The notes under the pieces: generated by a model | Told to the model about the DNA's origin: nothing | The model's database searches: none | Seen by the model: the letters and a program-made list of their open reading frames with translations, nothing else | Part shown: positions 1-11,650 of the stretch, piece after piece | Position numbering within the stretch: position 1 is the stretch's first letter | How the letters are laid out: each line of letters starts with the position of its first letter | Position numbers and translations under genes: made by a program | Source: Euphorbia lathyris | Taxonomy: Eukaryota; Streptophyta; Magnoliopsida; Malpighiales; Euphorbiaceae | Reading direction: 5' to 3' | Assembly (NCBI RefSeq): GCF_963576675.1 | Contig: NC_088910.1 | Span: 108,838,807 to 108,902,806 of the forward strand | DNA: 64,000 bases

Positions 1-1939
1 CAATCATACCTTGGTATAACTTGCTGTCTACTGACTTACCATTTTCATCAACACAAAGGACAGTGTCAGTGCCCATAGGAGTGGATATTGGCTTGCAATT
101 TTCCAAGTCATATTTCTTTAAGATCTCCTTGGCATATTTGGCTTGACTGATGAAGATGCCATTCTTTCCTTGTTTGATTTGAAGACCGAGGAAGAAGTTG
201 AGTTCTCCCATCATAGACATTTCAAACTCAGTTTGCATTTGTTTGCTAAACTCCTTGCACATTGATTCATTAGTAGCACCAAATATAATGTCATCTACAT
301 ATATTTGTGCCAGCAGGGTATCTTTACCCTTTCTCTTAATGAATAAGGTTGTATCAGCTTGACCCCTGACGTAATTTCTAGTCAGTAAGAAGTTGGTCAG
401 CCTCTCATACCAAGCACGTGGTGCTTGCTTGAGGCCATACAGAGCCTTTTTGAGTTTGTAAACGTGGTTTGGGAACTTAGAATCCTCAAACCCTGGAGGC
501 TGATTGACGTAGACCTCCTCGTTTATTACTCCATTAAGAAATGCACTTTTAACATCCATTTGAAACAGTTTAAAATTCATATATGATGCATATGCGCATA
601 AAATCCTAATTGCTTCTAGCCTTGCCACTGGGGCAAAGGTCTCACCGTAGTCAATACCTTCTTGCTGACTGTAGCCCTGAGCTACAAGTCTTACCTTGTT
701 TCTGACTACGTTTCCTTGTTCATCCAGCTTGTTCCTGAAGACCCATCTCGTTCCAATGGTCTTTTGGCTCCTAGGATGTGGTACTAGCTCCCATACATTA
801 TTCCTCCTGAATTGATTGAGTTCGTCTTGCATGGCATTCATCCAGAATTCGTCATTCTCAGCTTCGGCAAAGTTCTTCGGCTCCTGTACTGAGACAAAAG
901 CTACATTGCCGAGATACTTTCTTAGTTGATTTCTTGTCATCAGCGTATTTCCAGCTGAGTCAAGAATTGCATTTTCTGAATGCCCTCTTGGGACTCTTAT
1001 CTCCTTGGGTAGATTTATGTCTTGTTCTATCTGTGTTTCAACATTCTCTGCAGAAGTAGATTGGTCAGTGAAAGTAATTTTAGGTTCACTCTTACTCTTG
1101 GTCAGCCGTTTTATGAAAGACTCAGTAGCTGGTTCTTGATCAACAGATGCTGAGTTTGGTTCATCTTCTATCAGCGGCTGGTATCTTCCTGCAGGGTCAG
1201 TTTCATCGAATTGCACATGTATAGATTCTTCTAATACTTGAGTTCTCTTATTAAAAACTCTGTATGCTTTACTGTTTGTTGAGTAGCCTAGAAAGATAGC
1301 TTCATCAGCTTTTGAATCAAATTTGGCTAAGCTATCTTTGGTATTTAAAATAAAGCACCTACAGCCAAAGGCACGAAAGTATCCAATGTTGGGCTTTCGT
1401 CCTTTCCAAAGTTCATAAGGGGTTTTCTTAAGTATAGGTCTAACTAGAGCCCTATTCAGAATATAGCATGCTGTGTTAACAGCTTCTCCCCAAAAATACT
1501 TTGGAAGCCTATGCTCATCCAGCATTGTCCTGGCAATCTCAACCAGAGTTCTGTTCTTCCTTTCAACAACCCCATTTTGCTGAGGCGTTCTAGGAGCAGA
1601 GAAATTGTGGTCAATGCCGCTGGCTTCACAGAATTCAACAAACTTTTGGTTTTTGAATTCTCCACCGTTATCACTACGGATATGAGCTAATTTTAGGTCT
1701 TTCTCATTCTCAATTTTTCTAACCAAGTTTGAAAATGTCTCAAAGGTCTCATCCTTACTGGTCAGCAGGATAATCCATGTGTACCGTGAGAAATCATCTA
1801 CAATAACCAAGGAAAACCTTCTTCCACCCAGACTCAGCGGCTGGACTGGACCAAAGAGATCCAAGTGTAGCATTTCTAACGGACGCTTAGTTGAGACAAT
1901 GTTTTTACTTTGAAAAGATTGCTTGGTTTGTTTTCCAGC
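1..1939 (-). pseudogene. copia pol: integrase and reverse transcriptase, partial
   Basis: Reading on the minus strand from 1939 down to the window edge, this frame appears open and has no stop within the window. It holds the copia integrase core: a [12 protein letters not shown] first Asp near 1850, IRSDNGGEF near 1685, and [12 protein letters not shown] with the catalytic Glu near 1570. The reverse transcriptase follows, with [21 protein letters not shown] sequence near 730, [13 protein letters not shown] near 550, [13 protein letters not shown] near 430 and the YVDD catalytic box at about 285-300. RNase H should lie beyond the left edge. A TAA stop at 1940-1942 separates this frame from the protease part, where a CHACQAGK-type sequence would normally read through. 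I call it a damaged pol. The gag type and long LTR suggest the SIRE/Maximus lineage, but that is inference. Confidence 0.88.
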
Positions 1940-2482
1940 TTAGCAGGCATGACATAATTGATCTTTTTGAAATTTGAGTTCAGGCAGTCCCTCAACCAAT
2001 TGCTTTCTTGCTAATTTGGCCAGGAGGTCCATGCTTACATGACCAAGTCTCCTGTGCCATAGCCAGGAATTTTCTTCCTTTGTTACTAAGCACACAGTTT
2101 TTGAAAACTTTTTCTCTAAGTCTAGCATAAAGACATTATCTATTCGAGGGGCAGTTAAAATTAACTTATTAGTTTTACCCTCGTATATTTTACATCCAGT
2201 AGCATCAAATATAACTTTTCTCCCATTGTCACATAGCTGAGCTACGCTGAGTAAGTTATATTTGAGTCCGCTGACTAGGGAGACAGATTCAATAGTAGGG
2301 TTACCTCCGATGGTTCCTGAGCCTACTATCTTACCCTTCTTGTTGTCTCCAAAACTTACACTCCCTCCTCGTTTACGTTCAAACGTGATGAATTGAGTTT
2401 CATCACCCGTCATATGCCTTGAGCATGCGCTGTCAATATACCACATCTTTGACTTCTCGGCACATCTCAGGCTTACCTGCAT
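1940..2482 (-). pseudogene. copia pol: protease and GAG-preintegrase segment
   Basis: This 180-residue frame has the retroviral-type aspartic protease motif as WYIDSACSRHMTGD (the usual copia form is DSGCSRHMTG). GGSVSFGDNKKGKIVGSGTI and LVSGLKYNLLSVAQLCD follow. The GAG-preintegrase zinc-binding stretch WLWHRRLGHVSMDLLAKLARK ends at LCHAC. It lies just downstream of gag on the minus strand, in a different frame. Gag ends in a TAG at 2488, and one or two bases must be gained or lost to join them. In related elements gag and pol are one polyprotein, so the gag-pol shift and the following TAA are inactivating breaks rather than programmed signals. Confidence 0.85.
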
Positions 2483-2487
2483 TGTAA

Positions 2488-4254
2488 CTAGTTACTTTTA
2501 GGTACCCAATTCTTTTTGGGTCCTGACTTGTTAGGTGCAACATGTATAGCATCATATTTTATTTTATGGCGGCATACATGGACAGTATGGCCATTCTTTC
2601 CACAGAAGTCACAACTGACCTTATGTTTAGGATTTTTTACTGACTTGTCAGCACCCCAGTGCTGAGCGTGCCAGCACACTTTAGTAGTGTGTCCTAACTT
2701 CCCACAAAAGTCACATTGGACTTTTCGCTGGGGATTTCGTCTCTGCTGAGTACCTTGGTACTGTGTACCTTGATACTGAGTTCTCAGCGAAAAATTGTTT
2801 TTGTTTGGAACCTTTAATTGGTTCTGAATGGTTGTGACATCCTTCCTCAGTTTCTTTGAAACTGACTGGACTTCAGAGACAGACTCATGAGTGATTTTCA
2901 TATTTTCATGCAAAACTGAGTTGTCTTGAAGAAGGTATCTGAGGTCACTCAGTTTGACCTCTTCTACTTCATCACAGCGCCGGCTGAGTGCTTTAATCTT
3001 CCTATTACACTTTTTAACAAGTGTATAGAGATCACTCAGGGCGTTACCCATTTCATTTCTGAGTTGAGAGAGTGAGATTACCTCATTAGATTGCTCTTCA
3101 TTATCTGACTCATCAGATTGGTCAGCATGCTCAGAAATGCATGGCTCAGCAAGTTCGTCAGCCATAAAGCATATCTTCGTTGACTCGGTGGCCTCAGTTT
3201 CTGTTGATGAAGATTCATCACTGTCACTCCAAGTAGCCACCATTGCCTTCTTCCCACTTTTCTTGTCTTTCCTCAGCGTGGGGCAGTTTGACTTAATATG
3301 GCCATCTTGGTGGCACTCAAAGCATGTAATGGGCTTTGAGCTGTCCTTTCTGTATTTGCTGTCACTTGAGTCAGCCTTATACTTATCAAACTTTTTGTAA
3401 GGCTTTTTAGAATATTTGTCGTTCTTCCTGAACAGCCTCTTCATCTTTCTTGTGAACATAGCCATCTCTTCATCATCAGTTGAACTCCCGTCAGTGGAGT
3501 CAGCCTTCATGACAAGTGACTTCTGCTTCTTGTCATCAGATTTTTCCTTCACCTCAAAGTTTTTCATGGATATCTCATGGGTCAGCAATGAACCGATGAG
3601 TTCGTCATATTTGTAGGTGGTTAAATCCTGAGCTTCCTCAACTGCTGTCTTCTTTGCTTGCCAGTCTTTTGGAAGACTCCTGAGTATCTTTTTGACTTGT
3701 TCTTCCTCAGTGAAGATTTTCCCAAGTCTCTTGAGCTCATTAATGATGTTGGTGAACCTTGCGTTCATGTCTGAAATGCCCTCATCATTGTTCATCTCGA
3801 ACAGCTCGTACAGTCTCATCTGCTGATTCACCTTGGATTCTTTTACTTTGTTTGTTCCCTCGTAGGTGACTTCCAGCTTTTTCCAGATCTCTTGTGCCGA
3901 CTCACAACCTGAGATTTTGTTATATTCTGCAGCATCGAGCGCACAGTGAAGCATATTGATAGCTGAAGCATGGTTTTGAAGCTTCTTAAGATCATCCTCT
4001 GTCCATTCAACCTCAGCTTTAACAACTGACTGGCTAGCAACAACTTTCACAGGTACAAACGGGCCTTGGACTATAGATAGCCAGGCACTCATGTTTGTAG
4101 CTTGAATGAAGTTCTTCATCCTATTCTTCCAAAAGGTATAGTTTGACCCGAAGAATAGGGGAGGCCTGGTAATGGACAACCCCTCAGGTAATATCTGAGT
4201 TGTTTGGTTTCCAGGGAGAAACCGAGTGCTGTTTTCACCCATGGTATGGATCAA
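2488..4254 (-). CDS. gag: copia gag polyprotein
   Basis: An open frame of 588 codons on the minus strand. The N-terminal half is a UBN2-type gag domain: PPLFFGSNYTFWKNRMKNFI near residue 30, then LHCALDAAEYNKISGCESAQEIWKKLEVTYEGT, and RLYELFEMNNDEGISDMNARFTNIINELKRLGK. A charged Ser/Asp-rich middle follows. The protein has three CCHC zinc knuckles: CFECHQDGHIKSNC near residue 313, and two at the C-terminus, CDFCGKLGHTTKVC and CDFCGKNGHTVHVC. A coiled-coil-like stretch lies between them. Gag packages element RNA into cytoplasmic virus-like particles. The ATG at 4254 is about 50 bases from the LTR/primer-binding site, as expected. The frame is intact, but the downstream pol is not. Confidence 0.9.
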   Translation of the reverse strand: MIHTMGENSTRFLPGNQTTQILPEGLSITRPPLFFGSNYTFWKNRMKNFIQATNMSAWLSIVQGPFVPVKVVASQSVVKAEVEWTEDDLKKLQNHASAINMLHCALDAAEYNKISGCESAQEIWKKLEVTYEGTNKVKESKVNQQMRLYELFEMNNDEGISDMNARFTNIINELKRLGKIFTEEEQVKKILRSLPKDWQAKKTAVEEAQDLTTYKYDELIGSLLTHEISMKNFEVKEKSDDKKQKSLVMKADSTDGSSTDDEEMAMFTRKMKRLFRKNDKYSKKPYKKFDKYKADSSDSKYRKDSSKPITCFECHQDGHIKSNCPTLRKDKKSGKKAMVATWSDSDESSSTETEATESTKICFMADELAEPCISEHADQSDESDNEEQSNEVISLSQLRNEMGNALSDLYTLVKKCNRKIKALSRRCDEVEEVKLSDLRYLLQDNSVLHENMKITHESVSEVQSVSKKLRKDVTTIQNQLKVPNKNNFSLRTQYQGTQYQGTQQRRNPQRKVQCDFCGKLGHTTKVCWHAQHWGADKSVKNPKHKVSCDFCGKNGHTVHVCRHKIKYDAIHVAPNKSGPKKNWVPKSN

Positions 4255-4290
4255 CTCAAGGTTGTTAGACCTTTAGTAATGAGCTATTAA

Positions 4291-4302
4291 GCTCTGATAC
4301 CA
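4291..4302 (-). other. primer binding site of the copia element
   Basis: Read on the minus strand this is TGGTATCAGAGC, the complement of the 3' end of plant initiator tRNA-Met, which primes minus-strand synthesis in most plant copia elements. It starts two bases after the end of the LTR. Confidence 0.9.
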
Positions 4303-4304
4303 CT

Positions 4305-5665
4305 TGTTGGTCCCTTGTAAGGTTGCAAATATAGTTCCAAGGGGGGGTTAGGAACTATTTTACCTTTTTCAAAAAAAAAATAATTAGGGCAGATTTCTTT
4401 TCTTTGAGAAAAGATTATATAACAGCTGCGCTTAGCAATCAGCAAGACACTGGCTTAGTCAACTAGTGACTAGGACAGCTTCGTTGCTTAGGTCAGGAGA
4501 TAGCACTTAGAGTCTATTCCTGAACCAACTCGTTGGTAGCGCACAACTCAGCTTGACCTCTTTTACTTGGTCAGTTTTAGTTTGTTTTAAGCAAGCAATG
4601 TAAATAAGGAGTTAAGGTTTAGAAATACTTCACTCAGCAGATTTATCCAGGTTCGGTTTCTTCTAAGCCTACGTCCTGTCCCCGGAACACTTCCAAGATT
4701 TCAAATCCTCTACTGAGCTCTTTAAAGGTAGAGCCTCAAACCTTTTACAATATCAGCAATTGAGTATGACAAGAGTACCTTCCTTTATACTTCTACTCAA
4801 TCCTAATCTCTCCACTGAGTACTTAAAACCGAGTACTCAGCCTCTCCTTTCTACTTCTAGAAATGATAAAGATTTGTCCTAAACAACAATTGCTAGAACA
4901 CCTTAGATGATTGAAGATCAATCACCCTAGACTTTTACACAAATGAATAAACTTGTAGTGTAAGAATTTGCTTTGCTTTTGATGGAGAACTTTTGTACAC
5001 GTTTGGTCAGCGTAACGACTTTTGCTCAAAGTTCTCTCTTGTGAATGTGGATTCTGAGTGCTCTATTTATAGAGAGCTGTGAGAGCTTCTGGTTATTTCG
5101 AATTTCGAAATAACCGTTGGAGGGAAACGGCTTCATGTCGCTTTCACTCAGTCTGTTCAGCAGTTCTCCTAGCCAATCAGATTCCAGCATCTTCTGTTCT
5201 TCGGTCAGTGTGGCAGTATGTTCCTCCAAATCGGGTAATATCAAACAGACAGCTTTCTGCGTCTTCTGTTCTTTACCAACAGAGGAAATACTTGGTCTGG
5301 AAGTTGCTTTGTAGTCAGCGGCTGTCTTGTACGCTTTGTCGAGACAGCTCAGCAGCTTCATACCGAAGTTGTCTACGTGGATCTTCTCGATCCTTCTTTG
5401 CTCAGCATGCGTTTCATTACTTCAACGGCAGCGTTTTGGAGATACGCGGGCTGAGTGATCTTGGGCTTGTTTGACTTGGGCCTTGACTTCCATATAGGGC
5501 TTGGGCCTTATGATCTTTATGTCTTATAACAATTATAAACTCAACATTGAACAAACACATTAGTAACAATAAATCAAAGTATTTAAACTTAATGTGTTAT
5601 AGAATATTTTAATTTCACTTAATTAATTTTGTCAAATCAAAATCCTGTGGAAAGGTGTTTCAACA
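4305..5665 (-). repeat. 5' LTR of the copia element (about 1.36 kb)
   Basis: The left end begins TGTTGGTCCC next to the primer site, and the right end reads GGTGTTTCAACA. The LTR is therefore bounded by a TGTTG/CAACA inverted pair with canonical TG...CA ends. It lies upstream of gag in the minus-strand orientation, so it is the 5' LTR. The 3' LTR lies outside the window. Short ORFs inside it on both strands are not genes. A shorter relative occurs at 61965-63183. Confidence 0.8.
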
Positions 5666-8109
5666 AACTCCCCCATCTCCCTAAACTATTTCAGTCTGAC
5701 TAAAATCTTATGTATCTTGCTATTACATTGCAGTTGATTTTCATTCACTATATTCTGGCAAATTTCTATGCCTCTCAAGACATGTGGACATCAATTTAAT
5801 GCAGATAAAAAATTTGGAAATATTTTTTAAGACCATAGGCTTCCAAGGATATTATTAATTTCCTACCAAATGAATGCAAGTAAAAAGAATCAAACTGCAT
5901 AGAGTGATGTAGGTACAAAGTTATCGATTTTGTGCAAATACAATATTTCTAAAATTAAGAATAGTTGATTCTACAAGTTTTCTCTTGCAACTTTCAGTTA
6001 TTTAGCATATTACTCACTCATCATTCATTAAGTGATAACTAATGGACCTTCTTTCAGGTCATAGACACAGCAACAGATATAGCCAGTGAAATGGTTCAAG
6101 AGCTGTTAAATCGAGTTTGTTACTATATTTCTAACGTGCAAGCAGGAATTTCATTTTATTTAACATGTTAATTTGGTGATATTTTTTCAAATGCTTCCCA
6201 TGTAGTTGCCATTGTATGGTCTAGAATTTTAAATTGGTGAAGGTTCACCGTGTCTTCCCATATTCTATAGGTTTCTATTTCAATTCAATTTTAGACTCTA
6301 GCATTTTCAAGTTGAAAATTTGTAAATGCCATTCACTTGATGTCCTTGATGGTTATCAGCTATGTTGGACACTCCTTTCTAGAATGACATTGATCTTTCA
6401 ATTGTAGTATGTGAAGAGGTAGACACACTGAACCTTCACCATTTACTTTTGCAACATTGTCTTTCAATTGAACCTGTTTCCATCTTATTCTTAAGTTTTT
6501 TTTAATTTCATTCTGCAGTACTACTAGCCCCGTTTTTGAAGTTTTATTTAGAAGAATTGGTGGAAGAAGCTAATAGATGGAAATATGCAATTATTGGGAA
6601 GTGTGATTCGATCTGTTCATCAGGTGCACGAGAATCTGGCCTTCTATCTGTTCATTAGGTGATTGAGAATCTATTTGTTTTTAACTTTTTAGATAATGGA
6701 CCTTACACTTCAACGATTCTATAGTCATTTGCACAGTGAAATAGGTAAAATGGAAGTCTTATATAATGGACCTAACACTCAGATTTAGGAAACATTTATA
6801 TGCTTGATATGTATAAGTATTTAATCAGGTGCATTAAAATTAGAAATATAACCATGTATTAGATAAGCATTCTCAGTTCAGACACTTGCTTGATACTTAA
6901 TAAAGACCAATGCACCTGATTAATCAATGAAGACCGGTCTATAAGTATTTAATCAGGTGCATTAATATGAGCATCAGTTTTCATTTTACAAATATAATGC
7001 TGCATGTTTTTTTAGTCTTCTTTTTTCTGTTATTTATTGAGATATTTAATTTGTAGTTAATTATGTTTTGACACACAGTTTCATTAGTAATGGTGAACTC
7101 AAAATGCTTATTTTCTAATAATGATATGGTGCTTTTATTTGGTTTCTTTAATCCTGAAATTTTGATAATCTTGCTTGAGTTTTAGATGATTTTTTTATGT
7201 TTTTTTGATGTCAAATGGATTGGAGATCAATTCTGTTAGCTATTTTTTTTATGTATTTTATTGATGAATTTGAGAAGTTGTTTGCAAAGAAAGTGTTTGT
7301 AGAAAAGCCTCACAAATTCTTATTTATGAATTGCATATGATATCCCCAAGTAAACTTAACCTGTGTTTGTAATACTAGGTTGAGTATAAGCACTCAACTT
7401 TTGGAGGCATCAAATGGATCTAGAGTGGGCTGCAGCTTCTCTGAAGGAGAATTCACAGAATGCATGTGGTGGAGCTGATGTTAATTTCACCAATTTTGTG
7501 GTCTCTGATGTTTTTATAGCATGAAATACAAAACTCATTCTGTTGTAATTACCTGGTATTTCTATTTAAAGAAAATAATTGTAATGAGTTTAATTAAAAA
7601 AAACAGAAACTTAGGATCCCTTTTATATTATTTATAATTTTAATTATTATCTCATATTTGAAAGCTGAGAGTTGAGAGTGTTACACCCACTATATATTAT
7701 GTTTAATAAATAAATATTATCTTACATTTTAAATTTTTAATAAATTATTATCTTACATGTTATATATTCTATGTGATCCATATATGTTCCATATCCTCCA
7801 CGGGTCAATTTTTGTATCCATATATATCTCGCGGATAGAGTATCCATTACCATCCCTAAGTTTAATGGTAAATTGTAATTATAGTACTAATTATATTTTA
7901 AGTTTTTGCTCAATTATGAATTCATACTTTTTGAACTTTCCAAATTAGGCATGGCGATGACTATATTGAGATCGTTGAATTAAAAAAAAGTAACATGATT
8001 TATATAGATTAAAAATATATTTTTTATTACAAATTTTTCATATTAAGACATACCATTTTATCTAAATAATGCAAAATTTTGGCTTCGGATGACCGTGATT
8101 CAACCCATG
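5666..8109. other. AT-rich stretch without a confident gene
   Basis: No convincing gene. Two short exon-like pieces on + can be read. At about 6059-6110, after a CTTTCAG acceptor-like site, it reads VIDTATDIASEMVQELLNRV, which loosely recalls a segment of plant WNK kinases. At about 7400-7523 it reads HQMDLEWAAASLKENSQNACG and continues to a stop. Neither links into a gene. The phrase AATCAGGTGCATTAA recurs at about 6826 and 6950. The DNA after 7550 is featureless. Confidence 0.3.
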
Positions 8110-8396
8110 TAAGGTGGTGTTTGATAAAATTTAAAATTAAGTGTTGAACAAATTAAACTGAATTTTTAAATGATAGATGTTATAAATGCTTTAAATACTA
8201 AACGATATAACTGTTTGATAAATACTGAATTTAAAAACATAATGTAGATAATGTTCAACTTGAAAATTTAAGTTAATTTTTTTACTTAGGAGATGACTTA
8301 ACTGAAATATTTAAGTTGTCTTATCAACCAAGCTTAAAACTAATAAGCACTTAGGGCTCGTTTGGTTCGCGGAATAGAAGGGGAATAGAATAGCCT

Positions 8397-8578
8397 AAAG
8401 GGCGGCCCGGTCGCACTACGCGTCCCCGCTGAGCGAGGGTCCGGGGAGGGATCCCACCACAAGGGTGTATTGGGGGCAAGCCTTCCCCTGCCAATTTATT
8501 TGGCAAGAGGCCGCTCCGAAGACTCGAACCCGTGACCTCTTGGTCACACGACAACAACGTTTACCGTTGCGCCAAGCC
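8397..8578 (-). mobile_element. Au-type SINE (tRNA-derived)
   Basis: On the minus strand this reads GGCTTGGCGCAACGGTAAAC (RNA polymerase III A box), then GGTCACGGGTTCGAGTC (B box), then the body CCTTGTGGTGGGATCCCTCC, ending GGGCCGCCCTTT. This is the Au SINE pattern found across flowering plants. It is about 88-90% identical by eye to the copy at 13820-14019. It sits just inside the left end of the Harbinger element, so it inserted later. I could not resolve its target duplication. Confidence 0.85.
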
Positions 8579-8816
8579 TATTCCTAAAAAATAGCTATTC
8601 CCACCTTTGGTTGATTTTTTTTATGGAATAGCTATTCCATGGAATCCCTATTCCTTGATTTCATGGAATAGCTATTCTTGAATTTAGGTTAGGAATAGCT
8701 TATTCCTAATATTATATTTTTGTAATTTACAAAATTATCCTCCATTAAATCCTCAATCTTCTCTCTAATCACTTTCCCAAATCTTATAAATTTTGGTCAA
8801 TCCATAATTTATATCA

Positions 8817-9715
8817 TATAAAACGTGAAAAATGAAAAAATGATGAAAACGTTAAAAAATGTAAAAATACGAAAAATATGAAACACGAAAAATGTGAAAA
8901 TGTTACAAACACGAGAATATGCAAAAAATAAAATACGCGAAAAACATGAACAAATGCGAAAAACACGAAGACGGAAACAAGAAAGCAAACACACGAAAAA
9001 CACAAAATAGAAATAGCGCGAAAAAGTGACAAAACACGAAATATTAAAAAACGTGAAAAATAAAAACACGAAAATGCGAAAAAATACGAAAAAATACGAA
9101 AAATGCTAAAACACAAAAACGTGACAATATGTGAAAAACATGAAAATGCGAAAAACACAAACAAAACACGAAAACGTTAAAAACAAAAAAAAATATGAAA
9201 AACATGGAAAAACGTGAATAACACGAAAAAGTAACAAAATACGAAAAATACAAAAACGCGAAAAAAAAACAAAAAGGGGAAAAACCGAAAAACTAAAACG
9301 TGAAAAATCGAAAAAATGCAAAATAAAACACAATAACATGACAAAACGTGAAAAATGCGAAAAACGTGAACAAACGGAAAAAACAAGAAAATTTGGGAAA
9401 CACGGAAAAACATAAAAAAACGTTACAAACGCATTTTTCGTGCTTTTAACACTTTTTCATGTTTTCGTGTTTTTCGATTTTTTCACGTTTTTCATTTTTT
9501 TTCACATTTTCGTGTTTTCCACTTTTTTCATGTTTTTTTGTGTTAACACGTTTATATGTTTTCGCGTTTTCACTCTTTTCCACTTTTATCTCATTTTTTT
9601 CTTTTGTTTTTGTGTTTTAATGGTTTTTTTTTTTCGCTTTTACATTTTGTTTTTTTACCTTTCTTTTTTCGTGTTTTTACAATTTTTCCGTTTTCATGTT
9701 CTTATTGTTTTAAAA
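8817..9715. repeat. CGAAAAA-type low-complexity foldback
   Basis: From about 8817 to 9430 the + strand is a drifting array of CGAAAAA, CACGAAAA and ACGTGAAAAA words. From about 9431 to 9715 the strand switches to TTTTTCGTG, GTTTTTCG and TTTTCACG. The two halves are reverse complements in composition, so the stretch can fold on itself. Phe-rich ORFs read from it are artefacts. Confidence 0.8.
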
Positions 9716-10130
9716 TAAATAAGAAATTACATTTGAGGATAATATTGTCTTTTTAATAAAAAAATTATCTATTCCATTCTACCTTATTCCACCAACCAAA
9801 CATAGGAATAGTAATTCCTAAGAATTTCTATTCCATTCTTTGCTATTCTATTCCTTTGGAATAACCATTCTATTCCATTCCATTCTATTCCGCGAACCAA
9901 ACGGCACCTTAATGTATTAATTTTAAGTGTTGAAAATCATTATCAAACATGATCTAAGCCTCAATTTCTCTTAGCAATCAAAGTAAATGAAAAACTATGT
10001 AACTGTACATAAAATATAGTTTTCGAAGAAGTATTTAATGATAAACAGACTGAATTTCTGAAAATTATTAGTTTTGTAGAAATAAACAGACTGAATTATT
10101 TATTATTTATTAATACTTTACTGTATAATA

Positions 10131-10280
10131 AATTATCAAATGATTATAATAATATTTATTTATTCATTAAATTTTAATTTATGAATTTTTGAAAATTTTA
10201 TCTGAATTATCAAATGATTATAATAATATTTATTTATTCATTAAATTTTAATTTATGAATTTCTGAAAACTTTATCTGAT
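10131..10280. repeat. tandem duplication, 75 bp x 2
   Basis: Two adjacent copies of an AT-rich unit beginning AATTATCAAATGATTATAAT and ending near TTTATCTGA, differing at only a few bases. It lies just left of the Helitron-type 3' end. Confidence 0.8.
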
Positions 10281-10304
10281 GTCCACAAAAACAAATAAAA
10301 ACCC

Positions 10305-10330
10305 CGTGCAAAGCACGAGTGAAAAACTAG
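10305..10330 (+). mobile_element. Helitron 3' terminus
   Basis: A short hairpin CGTGC-AAA-GCACG (10305-10317) is followed nine bases later by CTAG at 10327-10330 and then T. This is the Helitron 3' end: hairpin, about 10 nt, CTRR, insertion before T. The 5' TC end was not identified, so the element's extent is unknown. Confidence 0.6.
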
Positions 10331-10337
10331 TTTCATC

Positions 10338-10735
10338 TCTAAAAGATGAAACTATAACAACTATTATTTAATAAAAATAAAACAACAACACAATTGAGAA
10401 CAAAAATAGCTACAACATATGAAAAAATTGAATAATTATCTTGAGAAACATAAGAATTTCTTGTAATTTTTGACACTTGTGTTTTCCGATTTTAGTTGTC
10501 CATGCATCTTTTATTTCTATGGGATTTCTTCAATTGGAGATATTAGTTTGAAAAAAAAGATAAATAAAAAAAACATGGATAGGGTAGCGAGAGGTATAGA
10601 ACCTGGGTAACGACAGAAATGAATCTGAAAGATGAAACTATAACAACTGTTGTTTAGTAAAAATAAATCAACAACATAATTGAGAACAAAATAACTACAA
10701 CATATGAAAAAAAATCGAATAATTACCTTCAAAAA
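10338..10735. repeat. dispersed direct repeat, about 115 bp x 2
   Basis: AAAGATGAAACTATAACAAC and the following 100 or so bases (ACAACATATGAAAAAA, TTGAGAACAAAA) occur at about 10338-10450 and again at about 10627-10735 in the same orientation, with moderate divergence. No coding content. Nothing is seen between here and the KASIII promoter except AT-rich DNA. Confidence 0.65.
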
Positions 10736-11650
10736 TATAATACTATCTATCATCGCCAATGAATATAATGATGGAACACTATCTATCATGCTTTATATAA
10801 AGATTTATTTGTGACTTTTGGTTTTTTTTGCTTTGTGTTTTTTCATCTTCCTGTGACCTTTATTTTTTTTATTATTTTAATTAATGATTTAGTAATTGTT
10901 TAATATATTATAAATATAAATTTATTATTTATAATTAATTAAATTTTTTTAATTTTGATTTTTTATTACGTTAACACTCATAAAAAATGCTTTTAAAACA
11001 CTTCTCTTCATTTCTCTCTGCTTCCGCTATTATATATATATGTTAGTAAAAGAAGAAAATACCACAAACCATTTCTTATTTTGTTGTTGTTTTTTTTTTT
11101 TTATGAACAATCTTTGCTAGAGAAAATAAACAATCTTTAAGAGACAAAAAAGGAAAACAAAAAAAACCTTGCTTGTCAACTTTGATTTATAGGAGGACAC
11201 AACACAGCTTCGAAGAAATCGAAAACCATAATTTTGTACCACATGCGACAGAACAAAGACACAGATGGAGAAGTATCTCAGTTCAAATCCTCTGCTTCCT
11301 ATCCTATTTGAATTCAAAAATCTTCTACCAATGATGGGTAGCCACGTGTACTGATTACAGCACCCAACCATGGCTTATGTGTCATGTTCACTTAGATTGT
11401 ATCAACACTAAAAATTGAATCTTGGAAATTGGCAAAGGCAATGCATGACTTGACTTACTTGCAGGGAGAGAGAGTTTGAGAAGAAAGAAAGCGTTGGACT
11501 TTCCTCAATTTGGATTGGCATAATCGCCCCTTTCTTCTTCTAATCATCATTAACAAGATTTTCCCCTGTCTTTCTCAATTCAATTTCTATCCATTCTAAT
11601 TCCATGGCTCTAGGTCTATATACACTTGTTTTCCGATTTTGTTCTTCTCT

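Larger units (their letters stand above)
8354..9908. mobile_element. non-autonomous PIF/Harbinger-type element, 1555 bp
   Basis: The left end reads GGGCTCGTTTGGTTCGCGG and the right end, reverse-complemented, GGTGCCGTTTGGTTCGCGG. The terminal inverted repeats are therefore about 26 bp and nearly identical. The flanks are TTA at 8351-8353 and TTA at 9909-9911, the 3-bp TWA duplication typical of PIF/Harbinger. Just inside both ends, GGAATAG/CTATTCC words are repeated many times. There is no transposase. The interior holds an Au SINE and a long simple-repeat foldback. The internal ORFs are artefacts of that repeat. Confidence 0.85.
8110..9955. repeat. possible outer MITE split by the Harbinger element
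   Basis: The flanks of the Harbinger element look like two halves of an older small element. The left part has GTGTTTGATAAAAT and AAGTGTTGAACAA near 8118-8150. The right part has AAGTGTTGAAAATC and TTATCAAACATGATC near 9928-9952, in inverted orientation. I could not define a target duplication. Confidence 0.3.

Noticed and set aside
1456..1674. 72-codon ORF in the copia integrase region
   Set aside because: It is out of frame with the integrase reading that carries the catalytic motifs.
3137..3616. Plus-strand ORFs inside copia gag
   Set aside because: Antisense shadows of the gag frame; Ser/Phe/Leu-rich with no domain.
5026..5474. ORFs on both strands near 5.0-5.5 kb
   Set aside because: They lie inside the copia LTR and have no recognisable domain; the related LTR does not keep them open.
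8351..8557. ORF of 68 codons at the Au SINE, and a matching one at 13849-14037
   Set aside because: Both are the SINE body translated; the shared protein similarity reflects the repeat, not a gene.
8500..8578. tRNA gene
   Set aside because: A and B boxes belong to the Au SINE; no cloverleaf acceptor stem is completed.
8809..9756. Many Phe-rich ORFs on both strands
   Set aside because: They come from translating the CGAAAAA/TTTTTCG simple repeat; composition is impossible for real proteins and all frames are open alike.
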